DNA of 64,000 bases, taken from Takakia lepidozioides. Lineage: Eukaryota; Streptophyta; Takakiopsida; Takakiales; Takakiaceae. The notes beneath the pieces were generated by a model, which was not told where the DNA came from, ran no database searches, and worked only from the letters and a program-made list of their open reading frames with translations. Location of the stretch: NCBI GenBank assembly GCA_030704615.1, contig CM060731.1, positions 42,718,001 through 42,782,000 on the forward strand. The letters are read 5' to 3'. The translations under genes were made by a program, and so were the position numbers. Positions 53,620 to 64,000 of this stretch are shown piece by piece; the first letter of the stretch is position 1, and each line of letters begins with the position of its first letter.

Positions 53620-53910
53620 AGGATATGCCAGACATCAGTGTGGTAAAGAAGAATTTGAGATCTATGAGCATAAGTGAAATGTGATCCCTTTCAACATGAT
53701 GATTGCATAATATGCCCAACATTGGTTTGGTAGGGATGCTTTCCAGATCTATGAGCAAATGCAATGGGAAGGGGTGTTGCCCAACATGGCCACATTTGTT
53801 TGTGTTCTGAATTTGTGTGTTGGCCTAAGAGTGGTAGAAAAGGGCAAAGAAGTCCATGTTGACATTATCAAAGCTGGAACTATGCCAGATATACAATTAG
53901 TTCGCATCAT
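53620..53910 (+). pseudogene. PPR repeat fragment, opposite strand
   Basis: The plus frame contains YAQHWFGRDAFQIYEQMQWE, TFVCVLNLC and VEKGKEVHVDIIKAGTMPDI. It is a diverged PPR unit lying back to back with the minus-strand fragment at 53230-53610. Confidence 0.75.
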
Positions 53911-55690
53911 TTATACCTTGCTGAGGATTTATGCTAGGCATTGGCTGTGTAGGTTTTCACGCTGCTACAAGTGTTGGCAGACGCAACTATCACGATGAAA
54001 GAGAGCAAAATGATAGAGAACCGGAGAGAATACCACGAGACATATGATACTGATGAATACGAGTCCCTCATATTCGAGGCCTACACAAGGGCAAGGGTCC
54101 ATGAACCTGGTGCATCAAAGCTGAAAAACTCTGTTAAACTCTGTTAAAGAAGATGATTCAAACATGTGAAGCTAAAAAATTGGCTACATTTTAAAAAAGC
54201 TGCCAGAAGATATTAGCCACTTGCTTCAGCTTCCTGTGAATCACTGGCAAAAGAAAGACAACCCCAAAGACAACAAATGATCTGTTCATACAAACTATGT
54301 GCGCTCCCATTCTTAATTAAATGTACAATTGATTTGTGTCTCCATATGCATCATTTCTATAATGTGTTGCTCTGAACTCCATCTCATTGATTAGGCACCT
54401 ATGGTCATCCACTGTCTCTCACAATCCTCCAAAGGTGCCTGTTCTCTGGCAGCCAGCCCATGGAGGTCATTGCAAGAAAATTTGGTGATGGCATTGCTGA
54501 TGTAATTCCAGGTCGAGCTCCATGGTCAACAGGGACCAAGGGACTAGTAAGCCTTATAGACCAACGTGGGTAACTAATTTATGTATCACAACAATTTCCT
54601 TGCCAACTAATATAAATCCATGTTATAGATACCAACTCATTTTGAACTCTTTGAGCCATGTTGGTGGCGTTTGGAACCAATAGTGATAGTGCATGGTGAC
54701 TTGCCTCTGCCCATAACGTGAGTGGCAACAAGGGTCAAAGCACGATCTTTTTCATCAAGCCAATGCTTGGACCCTTCAAACGCAGTAACAAACGAGCCCA
54801 AGGTACGGCAGTCACTTGTGTGTTGGTTGTAGGTTTGGTACTCATTTGGGGTTCCAAAATGGAATGAGATTTACCTGTAGGACAGATTCCTGAAACTGCT
54901 TGAAGACATTGGCTGTTGGCATGGTGGTCATCCATGACACATTCCCACCAAATGTTTGCTACTGCATTCTCTCTGGAATCTGGCCATATACTCCCCATGT
55001 TTCCTACAACTATCTCATGTGAGACATGAAGTTGTGAATTCTGCACATGAATTTCATGGAGGGGATCTCGGCCTGGTGAGGGTTGATGCCACTAATGGAC
55101 AATAGCATGGTTGCCATTGGCAGAAGAATTGTGACGTTTGCTGCTTGGATGTCCCCAATACTCTTCCTCTGTTTGTGGGTCATCACCCGTTCCGTGCTTC
55201 TCTGACTGCAATGAATTATAAAGAGAACATAACCCTGGATTTTGACTACTTCATTCTTACTGCAAATAGCACAGTGTGCAGACGACACTCATAAGTCAAT
55301 ATGAGTATACATGCACTATATGCACATATGCACTCATACTTTCTGTATGTGTTTTCATTCATAGTATAATAACGTCTAATCTTCATTCGTTCCCAATATA
55401 CATTATGTACGGTATGATTCATCCCAAAGTTGCAGTGGCTCTCCAACTTGCATGTAAAAGCTATCATGCATGCATCCATTCCATGATTTTATCTGATGAC
55501 AATCGCAAGCCCTAGAGCAGCAGTCCATGAGACTGTTGCATGTCAGTCCAAGCCATGAGCAGCCCCATGTATATTGTTCTTAGGCATCTTCACATCCTTA
55601 TGAGGATGGAATTTCGTTAGTATGCATATCATGAACACAAGCATGATATCTCAATGGAAGCAAGGAAAACCGGACAGAGGGTAGCTACCG
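53911..55690. other. unassigned sequence
   Basis: Frames on minus at about 55010-55288 (QRKSIGDIQAANVTILLPMA...) and around 54730-54850 look peptide-like but are interrupted, and I do not recognise a family. They may be remains of a gene or transposon. Confidence 0.25.
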
Positions 55691-55984
55691 TGTGAGCATG
55701 CTTACGCTTTAAGTGGTAAACGTGAGCAGAATCCCTTAAGCGTGAGCAGATTAGTGAATGGGAGCCTACAACCGAGGGAAGAAGATGACCTATTGCCGTG
55801 GACAAAACTACACTGCACGGACACAATCTCCACCCCATCCAACGGAAGAATCCTTGCTGGGTGACGACCATATGGTACGAATGTGCGATCAAAAGCTGCT
55901 GGATGAATGGTTTTGAGATGAATGAAAAAAAGAATAGATGAATGTTGGATGACTTTTGGATGAAAAATGAGCGACATGGATGAA

Positions 55985-56785
55985 CCATGGTGCGTGTGCA
56001 AGTGCTCGGGATTAGGGTGTCGTCAACGACATCTTAATTCCCAATACGAGTTGACACATGACAGCTTATGGAAAAACCAAAATCCCAGAAATTGTTTTTT
56101 CCCAAAAACATTAATCAAAAAAATTTCAACCCAAAAAACTTTCAAGGCGAAGAAGCCTTGGCGGTTAGGCGGTGTGTGTGCAAGTGGTGGGGATTAAGGT
56201 GTCGTCAACGACATCTTGATTCCCAGCAAGTTTTCAAAGAAAAAAAAAAAAAAAAAAAACCATTTTTTGTTTTCCCCCGAATGTGCAAGATTAAGGTGTC
56301 GTCAACGACATCTTATTTCCCAGTACGAGTTGGCATATGACAATTCATGGAAAAACCAAAAACCCCAAAAAAAATCTGATGGCGAACAAGCCTTGGCGGT
56401 AAGGCGGTGTGTGTGCAGATGTTGGGGATTAAGGTGTCGTCAACGACATCTTAATTCCCAGTACGAGTTGGCACATGACAAATCATGGAAAAACCAAAAA
56501 TCCCAAAAAAATTCACCCAAAAAGTTTCAACCCACAAAAATCTGATGGCGAACAAGCCTTGGCGGTAAGGCGGTGTGTGTGCAGATGCTGGGGATTAAGG
56601 TGTCGTCAACAACATCTTAATTCCCAGCACAAGTTGGCATATGACAATTCATGGAAAAATCAAAAACCCCAAAGAAATTCACCCAAAAAAAATCTGATGG
56701 CGAACAAGCCTTGGCGGGAAGGCTGTGTGTGTGCAGGTGCTGGGGATTAAGGTGTCGTCAATGACATCTTAATTCCCAGTATGTG
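55985..56785. repeat. tandem array with a palindromic core, six units
   Basis: The core ggggattaaggtgtcgtcaa with cgacatcttaattccc occurs six times (about 56008, 56189, 56291, 56425, 56589 and 56743), at spacings of about 100-180 bases. The linkers are A-rich, with aaaaaccaaaa and aagccttggcggtaaggcgg. The core is an imperfect inverted repeat centred on TGTCGT-CA-ACGACA. Confidence 0.9.
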
Positions 56786-57199
56786 TTTTGAAATGTTTAT
56801 TTATAAAGCATGAGTTCACCTCTCTGCCTTCTTTAGATTTGGGTGTGAGCATTTCTCTCAACCTTGGATACGTGGAAAAATGACAAGTAACCCTTCCTCA
56901 ATCCACAAAGCAATGTGGATTCATTGTTGGCAATATACACTGCACTTTTACAATTGATTTGCAAGCAAGACTAGAATGGTTTAAAGGATTTCGGAGCTAC
57001 TACTACAAAACAACTTTGTATTATTTCATTTATTTCATTCATCCATGTCTCATTCATCATACAAACATTCATCCGCCATTCATCCCTCATTCATCCCAGC
57101 AGCATCCATAACCGAGCTTGTAATACTGGCCACTATGCGCAGTAATAGGTCTTCTAAGTCAAGTAGGCGCCCGCGGTTATAGGTGGGCAGATCCTGAAG

Positions 57200-57221
57200 C
57201 GTGAGCAGATTTCTGCTCACG
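57200..57221. repeat. perfect 10-bp-arm palindrome
   Basis: CGTGAGCAGA-TT-TCTGCTCACG. The half-site gtgagca also appears several times at 55690-55765, in the opposite arm of the candidate foldback element. Confidence 0.85.
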
Positions 57222-57618
57222 GATGTTTCTGCTCGCGGGATCTGCTCATAGAATAGCATCCCCCAACCAGACATGCTACCTTTTGGTCAAATAATTTAGT
57301 TGAAAACCTTTTATGGGTGCATGATACCGACAAAAAAATGGATTTAATGTGCTGGTTGAGCCAATGCAGCAAGTCAAAGTTGAGTCCATCACCATCTCTT
57401 CTTCCCACATTGAACAATGGGGGTTAACAATCGTACGCCCACCTACTATAAGGATGGGTATCTAAAAGACCAAGAAGTCCACCATGTAGCCAAAATGCTC
57501 TAATGTAAGAATTCGGCCATGATTTGACTCCTAGAATCAAAGTAGTGACGGCCTTCTTTCACTAATCCTGCATGACTACATTAAGAAAGAAGAGATATAA
57601 ATGTGATACCATCCAGCT

Positions 57619-58039
57619 TCAAGCCTTCATATTGAATTTGTTCAAATTGTTGGAGGGCTTCCTCACACCATCCATGCTATCAATATCGTGCAATCGTAGT
57701 ATTCCATGAGACCAAATCTCGTTAAGCCACATTGTTGAATACTTGGTGTGTTTCCTCCAAGCTTCCGTATTTTGCATACATGTCAGCAGGGCAATTTCCA
57801 GAACGATATCTAACCAGTTTTCATTTTCGATGAGGCCAACATGGACCAATTCACAATATTTTCGTGGCTCCTAACATGCATTGAGAACACAATGAAAGTG
57901 ACCCTACCAGGCGCCACCCCTTCCTCTTGCATTTTCCATACATATGGAAAGTTTCCTGTGCATACACATGTGCACTCTCTATGCTCCCACTTTTGGCAAA
58001 TGTGTCAACAAGGGCAGTATCCAGAATGCATAGCTGCAA
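57619..58039 (-). pseudogene. strongly decayed PPR fragments
   Basis: The minus strand shows LDTALVDTFAKSGSIESA at about 57985-58035 and SMDGVRKPSNNLNKF near 57640, with stops and frame changes between. They resemble PPR units only weakly. Confidence 0.5.
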
Positions 58040-58059
58040 CTGAACCCAACCCTAAACCT

Positions 58060-58930
58060 TTGACAATGGTGTGCATGTCATTTATCCTAAACCCTAAACC
58101 CCAAAACATCATGAATGGACTGCATATAATATGAAATAGGTCAATATTGATCATAAACTTTGTGAACTAAGTTGTTAAGGAAAGAAAAAAAAACGATAGA
58201 ACATATGTGCACATCCCTGGAGCGAGCTATTGAATTATGGAAAGTGATGCCCGAGGTCACCTTCAATTCTTGTAATACAACATCAATCAAAAATTGCAAA
58301 GTCGACAGCTTTATGCCTTACTAGTCTCCCCAGGTCCCAAAAGTATCAGCAAAGTAACAAACTCTTCACCTCAGCTCTATATGAAACCCACTCTTCACCT
58401 TAGCTCTATGTAAAAGCTTGCATGAAGTGCCCAAAACTAGCAAAACAGACCCACTTTTGCACTTTGCTAACTACTATAGTGAGAAAAGGAGACCTGAGTC
58501 ACAATATGAAGATTTGTGAACCTACGCATTCAATATATGTGAAAGAACCAACAAAGAACGATTGGGTTTTAAATGCTCATTGCAGAACTCACTCACCCGC
58601 AGAGTACAACCTGGAGGAAGAGTAGAATGAAGATCCGGAGAAGACAAATGACAAAGTCGATCGTTTTGGAGCGATAATAAGGACCTGTACGCAAGAAACG
58701 TTTGGAGTGCAAGCGTTGCAACCTCTGAACACGGCGACCACATCCTCAATCGTAGCAGGATTGCCACTGCTGCCCACAAAATCGACGTGCACCACAGGAC
58801 GCCAACAATAGCAACGAAAGCAAGAGCTGGTACGTGTATTCTCCACCTACCCTCATCATTTTACATGCAATGGCATGCATGGGGATGGAGGGTGATGCCA
58901 TGCATGAGGGCAGAGGGCACGTCTCATGTC
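58060..58930. other. no recognisable gene
   Basis: Minus frames at 58522-58846 are open but match no family known to me. Confidence 0.3.
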
Positions 58931-58934
58931 CTGG

Positions 58935-59015
58935 CAGGGGGAACATGAGGTGCGGGAGGGCGTGCCGCGCGGTGTGCGGGCGATGGAGGGGGGGTGGGCG
59001 TGGGGTGGCGGGGGT
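58935..59015 (+). other. G-rich stretch upstream of atpC
   Basis: The plus strand has many runs of three to seven G in about 80 bases (for example gatggagggggggtgggcgt). It could form G-quadruplexes. It lies 0.7 kb before the atpC start. Confidence 0.5.
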
Positions 59016-59214
59016 CCACGCTGGCTGAACCAGCTCCCTCGCATTCAACTCCAGGCCCCATCTAATGCTTGGCGCAAGAAAGAAGGAGAGGGGTACCAGC
59101 ATCCGGAATCATGGCAGCGCAATGAAGTGAAGTGAAGTCCCTTTTCTTTACGCTCGAGTGTGAAATTGGTGGGATAGGCTCATGTTGGGTGACCCAACTT
59201 GTATGATGGCTAAG

Positions 59215-59477
59215 TCATGAAGTCATGGATGTATTTCTTGCATTCATGGGGCATGCATGGTGGATGCGTGCAATACAGTAACACTGAGTTCAATGTGTGA
59301 CGGGAGCAAGGGACCCGGACCCGGTGCGGGGGCAGCGGGAGGGGGGCGCCTGGCGGTGCGACCGTGGGCCGCGGCGCTGCCGCGAGGGGTGGGGGCGAGG
59401 CGGAGGGCGGGGGTGGGGCCACGCAGGCAGGCCCGCTGAGGCAGTCCCGGGGCTCTTTTATCACTTGCCCTCTCGGC
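59215..59477 (-). repeat. GC-rich dispersed repeat, copy 2
   Basis: The reverse complement runs gcaagtgataaaagag, then ctgcctcagcgggcctgcct, a long GC-rich core, and then catgccccatgaatgcaaga, matching 52323-52585. It ends about 215 bases upstream of the atpC ATG, so it may overlap that gene's promoter. Confidence 0.8.
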
Positions 59478-59691
59478 ACCTGTCCGAAGTCCCAGAACCT
59501 GCAAGGACCAGAAACAAACAAACAGACCGGATCCGAATCCCGATTCCTCAGAATAGAAACGCAGTATTTTGTTTTTTCTCTTAATGAAAGGGGACGGAGG
59601 CGGAGTAAATATATGTACAGCGTCACCTGTGGACCACAGGTACAAGTACGGCAGAGAGCAGCGTATGAGTTGATTGTGCGTCGGAGCAGCG

Positions 59692-61304
59692 ATGATGGCT
59701 GCATGTAGTTCCTCCCTTGCAGGGGCCGCAGGAGTGCAGTGCTCTGCGGGCCAAGGACACACAGGTAGGAGGAAGGCTGTAGGATCCCCTGAGTTTTTCG
59801 GCCTCCCTATCAAAGTAGGAGACAAATCTGCCCCCTTCAATGCTGCGCTTGAGATCAAAGGCCCCGAAGGCCGATCGGCAACAGTTTGTTCCCTCAAGGA
59901 TCTGAGGGACCGCATTCAGAGCGTCAAGAACACTCAGAAGATCACTGATGCCATGAAGCTTGTGGCCGCTGCTAAGGTGAGGAGAGCGCAAGAGGCTGTC
60001 GTTAATGGCCGGCCCTTCTCTGAGAGTCTTGTCAAGGTCCTCTTTCATGTCAACTCACAGCTTCAAAATGAGGACATCGACATCCCATTGACTCAGGTAC
60101 TTCCCAGGTTGCAGAGTACACGCAGTAGGTTATGTGGTATCGTAAATTAGGAAGGCAAGGAGCTTCCTAACGTCCATGGGAACTGCAAAGAGCTCGTGGC
60201 AGAAACATCTTTTGCTGGACGGAGTTGGTTTCTTGAAGATTTAGCCGCATCAAGAAAAAGGTAGATAAGTTAGAGGATTTTTCGTTTTCAGTGCATTAAT
60301 TCCATTGTTACGAAGCAGGCATCATTTGCCTCGCAGAAGAGTATGCCGGGAGGAAGCACACACCGTGCACTTGCTGAGCTCAAGGATGACATGCCTGCAG
60401 TGTGTTTGTTGCCGAGTAGCCTTGATGTTCGACATCTGGACAGTTTGTCGATTATCTGGCGATACTTCGAGACTCCATTAGCATCTGCTCATCCTTTGGC
60501 CTTTCATAAATGCTCACCAGTCTGCACGTCGTGACTCTTTAGGTGAGGCCAGTGAAGAAGATTGCTTTGGTGGTAATCACTGGCGACCGTGGCCTTTGTG
60601 GAGGCTTCAACAACTACATTCTCAAGAAATCCGAGGAGCGGATGGAACAGCTGAGGAAGATTGGTGTAGAGTATACCGTTGTCAGCATTGGAAAGAAGGG
60701 AAATAGTTACTACAGGAGAAGGCCATCCATTCCCGTAGACATGTTCCTTGACTCTGGAAACGCTCCAACTACTAACGAAGCCCAATCCATAGCCGACGAA
60801 CTATTTTCTTTGTTTGTTAGTGAGGAGGTGGACAAGGTGGAGCTCTTATACACGAGGTTTGTGTCTCTGATTAAATCTCATCCTGTCATTCACACGCTTC
60901 TCCCTCTCTCTCCCAAAGGTGAAGTATGTGATATCAACGGCAACTGTTTGGACGCCGAGGATGATGAGATGTTCAGATTGACTACAAAGGAGGGCAAGTT
61001 TTCTGTGGAGGTGCAAACTCCGAGAGCTGATACCCCTGAACTCACAGGAATCCTTCAGTTTGAACAGGAGCCTGTTCAAATACTGGATGCCTTGCTGCCG
61101 CTCTACTTGAATAGTCAGATCTTACGTGCCTTGCAAGAGTCAATCGCAAGTGAGCTCGCCGCCCGAATGAACGCCATGAACAATGCCAGTGAGAATGCAA
61201 CGGATCTGAGGAAGGACCTCTCCATCAGATACAACAGGCAACGCCAAGCAAAGATCACTGGAGATATTTTGGAAATTGTTGCTGGTGCCAACATCACCAT
61301 TTAA
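59692..61304 (+). CDS. atpC: chloroplast ATP synthase gamma subunit (CF1-gamma)
   Basis: This is the rotor shaft of the chloroplast CF1 ATP synthase, coupling proton flow to ATP formation at the thylakoid. Exons 59692-60096 and 60543-61304 join in phase 0 and encode about 388 residues. The start is the first of two adjacent ATGs at 59692. The N-terminus ([14 protein letters not shown]...) is Ser/Ala-rich and lacks acids, as in a plastid transit peptide. The mature start region [20 protein letters not shown] and [11 protein letters not shown] are family signatures. The thioredoxin-regulated dithiol motif [11 protein letters not shown] is present, which marks the land-plant/green-algal chloroplast form and not the mitochondrial one. 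The C-terminus [20 protein letters not shown] is complete, with stop at 61302-61304. Intron borders are GTACTT and TTTAG. No frameshift is seen. It should be a functional nuclear gene. Confidence 0.97.
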
Positions 61305-62240
61305 AGGGAAGATTTTATCTCCAGTTTCATGACCTGATGTGCCTTTCCGAAGTCAAGCTTCATATCTCCCACTGGTTGGTACACCTACAATCCAGAGGAT
61401 TACAGTTTATTAGTCTGTGCAGATTTTTAGGGTTCATCTGGGGTCCCTACCTAGGAAAGGTTAATTCAGCGAGGGGGCAGATGTCTTTTGGCCCTCACAG
61501 GGTTTACTGTGTACAAGAACTACCCTAGAGTCCCACTCCAACAGCAAAGCAACGTGGTCACTTACTAAACACTCACAAGCAGACATACTTTTTCACATCT
61601 CCAAACTTTGTGAAAATATAGAATCCAGATGCTCGGGTTCCATGGGCACACAGCAGTGATATGATCCATCCTCCGAGCTCAGGCATCCAGCTCCTAACAT
61701 CTCCAGTGTGGGTACTAGCATTTAGATCTCATTATTTACTGATCTCATCCCGGAACTTTTATGAAGAAATTAGAGAAAGTCCTGTGGTAGATTTAAAAAA
61801 TGCTATCAATTTCAAGAACCAATGCAAGTAAGAAGCTCGGTACATGCAGCATAAATCAATAACAGCAAACCCAGATACAATTACAATCACAATCACAATC
61901 ACAATGCGGACTTGCAACGACCATGGGATGAAATCTTGGTGAGTAAACACTAACTTTTTAGAACAGTCATGCAAGTAAGTCAATCCCCCTGAAGCAGCAC
62001 CATAAGAATTTCAGATGGGCAACAAACTTGTGCACAAGGCTGCTCATTCTGAATTGTCTTCACAGACATCTTCAAGCTTCAAAGAAGCCCCACCATTCAA
62101 ACCACAATTAGAACAGCACTCTGACATCCTGCCACTATGACCAGACTCAGGCCAAATCCCCTCTTCAATCACTACCTGCTCCCGTCACGTGCACGCCTAA
62201 GCTGGGTAGACACTAGACACCGCTATGGGCTCTTGGAAGG
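61305..62240. other. no recognisable gene; short microsatellite
   Basis: Contains the atpC 3' region and an (acaatc)-type microsatellite at about 61873-61905. Nothing else is supported. Confidence 0.4.
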
Positions 62241-62373
62241 TTGATAGGCCAGAGGACATGCTTCATCGGCACATCATAGCCAATAATCTCGGGAGCGATG
62301 GTGGATGAACGAAGTAGCTGCGTAGATCATGAATGAAGCCAGACACTTGCACCTTTCCAGGAGAACATCCTTT

Positions 62374-64000
62374 TCACCAGTAGTCCCCACAAGAACTAAC
62401 CCCATCTTCAAAGTGGTGAAAGCGGCTGGCGTCCCGTACCACAATTGCTCGACCAACAATCTTTGAGATGAACTTGGTAGCGGTGTGGCAGTCACCACAC
62501 ACCTGAAGATTCTTGATCAGACGGAGAGGCGTCCCAGGGGCCGTACTGATCAGCCCAAACCATGGCCAGCTTCTCACTGTGGTTGCAAAGAGAAAATTCC
62601 TTTAGGCTCCTCCCCCACATCATGCAATGCAAAGCGCGTGTCAGGCACATACCCTGCCTCCTTCATCTGTCCAGACAATCTTCTCAGCTCAGCATGGATC
62701 TCCTCAATTTTGGGATGCAATTTGTCATCTACAACAAAGGTGTGCACCCTGTTGCCAACCTCAATGCAGCAGCGACCTGGCTCCTTTCTAACCCCTCTAA
62801 CATTCATCATTTGTCTCACTTTCGCAGTATCGTCCCACCTGCCAGCTGCGGCATCGATGTTTGATAACAACACATACTAGGCCATCGTGGCTGCATGCAT
62901 AGAGAACACATAGGACACTTGCTGGCCCAGCCTGCAGTAAATCAGACTTCAAACATGCAACCAAGTGAACACTTTGGGCATGACAAGACTGACTGCGACT
63001 TCATTCTACATGATGTACAGTTGCCCCAAGATATACATCCTGTAAGGTGTTTTGGCATGGAAGAAAGGCCTGCCCTGTCACAGCATCCAGAGCATCCCAA
63101 AGCATGCATCGTGCAAGGCCTTTCTGGGTATGTAAGAACAGTCTGTCATTGTATATATTCAGGACCTGTTTCCCACATCATTCGCTCATATGTCTCCAAA
63201 GCCTCCATCCCGCACCCATGCTGAGTATATCCTGCAATCATCGCGTTCCACGACACCACATCTCGTTCTGCCATATTGTCGAACACTCCCTTTGCATCCT
63301 CAATGCTCCCACATTTGGCATACATGTCCACCAGGGTATTGTTCAGCATAACATCTGGTACAATTCCCACTGTGATGATGTCACCATGGACCTCTTTGCC
63401 CTTTTCCAGGGCTGCCAGGCTTGCACACGCATTGCAAACACAAACGAATGTGACCTGGTTGGGCTTCACTCCTTCCCGCATCATTTGCTCATGTCTCCAA
63501 AGCATGCATCCTACACCCATGCTGGGCATATCCTGCGATCATTGTGCTCCACGACACCACATTTCGTTCAGCCAAACTGTCAAACACTCCCTTTGCATCC
63601 TCAATGCTTCCACCTTTGGCATACATGTCCACCAGGGTGTTGTTCAGAATGACATCTGGTACAATTCTCGCTTTGATGATGTCACCATGGACCTCTTTGC
63701 CCTTATTCCAGGGCTGCCATGCTCGCGCACGCATTGCAAACACAAACAAATGTGACCCGGTCCGGCTTCACCCCTTCCCGCATCATTTGCTCATACATCT
63801 CCAAAGCGTCCATCCCGCACCCATGCTGGGCAAATCCTGAAATCAATGCGTTCCAGGACACCACATTTCGTTCAGCCATATTGTTGAACACTCCCTTTGC
63901 ATCCTCAATGCTGCCACATTTGGCATACATGTCCACCAGCACGGTGTTAAGAATGACATCTGGTACAATTCCCGCTTTGATGATGTCACCGTGGACCTCT
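62374..64000 (-). pseudogene. PPR-DYW gene, frameshifted, runs off the window
   Basis: The family edits organellar RNA: PPR repeats read the RNA and the DYW domain deaminates C to U. The C-terminus ends with the canonical DYW triplet and stop (62374) after [18 protein letters not shown] and [12 protein letters not shown]. Upstream are E-type motifs (VHTFVVDDKLHPKIEEIHAE). PPR units follow at 63146-64000. Breaks: frame changes within the HSEKLA region near 62570-62600 (two), a TAG before YVLLSN near 62877, poorly conserved sequence at 62900-63140, a 2-base loss near 63492 and a 1-base gain near 63704 that puts a stop after SMAALE. The conserved HSEKLA block lies between the two frame changes. 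With at least five lesions it is unlikely to be translated whole. The 5' part lies beyond the window edge. Confidence 0.8.
63270..64000 (-). repeat. near-identical 300-bp PPR repeat units
   Basis: Landmarks such as gatgtcaccatggacctctt recur at about 63378, 63679 and 63982, a period of 301-303 bases (about 100 codons, one P-L-S triplet). The units differ by few bases. Another copy lies near 53334. This is recent tandem duplication or gene conversion. Confidence 0.85.

Larger units (their letters stand above)
55690..57260. mobile_element. candidate foldback element: inverted arms around a tandem array
   Basis: The left arm (about 55720-55985: gtgagcagatt, ctacaaccgag, gacctatt, ggatgaatg, gacatggatgaa) is matched in reverse complement by the right arm (about 57035-57225: ggatgaatgaga-like, gacctatt, ctataaccg, tctgctcacg). 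The order of landmarks is kept, with substantial divergence. Between them lies a tandem array. No coding sequence is inside. Non-autonomous foldback transposons have this plan; the assignment is inference. Confidence 0.4.

Noticed and set aside
58746-59102. 118-codon minus frame rich in Pro and His
   Set aside because: Composition follows the G-rich plus strand; no motif supports translation.
59244-59915. 223-codon minus frame over the atpC start
   Set aside because: It is antisense to the atpC first exon and the GC-rich repeat, so it is a shadow frame.
63047-63652. Plus-strand 201-codon frame
   Set aside because: It is the complement of the PPR repeat units, whose minus-strand reading matches a known family.

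Overview
This is nuclear DNA from a land plant. The genes contain introns with GT-AG borders, and the recognisable products are plant families: chloroplast ATP synthase gamma, an MBD9-type chromatin protein, a family 1 beta-glucosidase, a lipid-transfer protein and PPR-DYW proteins. Spacing is loose and repeat content is high. The PPR repeat wording and the style of the retroelements suggest a non-seed plant such as a bryophyte or lycophyte; this is an impression and the species cannot be fixed from the window.

Layout. 1-5.3 kb: no solid gene; a small inverted-repeat element, a GGAACC-rich array and a 35-bp tandem duplication. 5.37-13.38 kb (minus): a GH1 beta-glucosidase with both catalytic glutamates, traceable in 12 of 13 expected exons; one intron carries a truncated LINE with a 14-bp target-site duplication, and the large intron where exon 2 should lie carries another repeat. 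14-17.3 kb: upstream region with one unrecognised minus ORF. 17.3-34.2 kb (plus): one large gene for an MBD9-like protein (PHD, MBD, FYRN/FYRC, DDT/WHIM-like segments, bromodomain, PHD, C2H2), with a candidate SINE and a truncated LINE in its introns. 35.4-36.2 kb (minus, convergent): a two-exon lipid-transfer protein with a transmembrane C-terminus.

37.5-44 kb is AT-rich repeat territory: a poly(A)-tailed retroposon end, direct repeats, hairpins and microsatellites. 44.5-45.0 kb holds an unrecognised 172-aa ORF behind a tandem duplication. 47.3-47.5 kb holds one exon of an MCC1-like acetyltransferase. 47.8-51.3 kb is a nest of LINE pieces, one of which looks like an internally inverted (twin-primed) insertion. 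51.3-52.3 kb joins a copy of the repeat found in beta-glucosidase intron 1 to a decayed copy of a beta-glucosidase exon. 53-58 kb contains PPR fragments and a tandem array flanked by diverged inverted arms. 59.7-61.3 kb (plus) is atpC, complete in two exons, with a GC-rich dispersed repeat just upstream. 62.3-64.0 kb (minus) is a decayed PPR-DYW gene with 300-bp near-identical repeat units running off the window.

The genes do not form a pathway: chromatin regulation (MBD9-like), photosynthetic ATP synthesis (atpC), glycoside hydrolysis, extracellular lipid transfer and organelle RNA editing are simply neighbours. Most unusual structure here comes from mobile and duplicated DNA.
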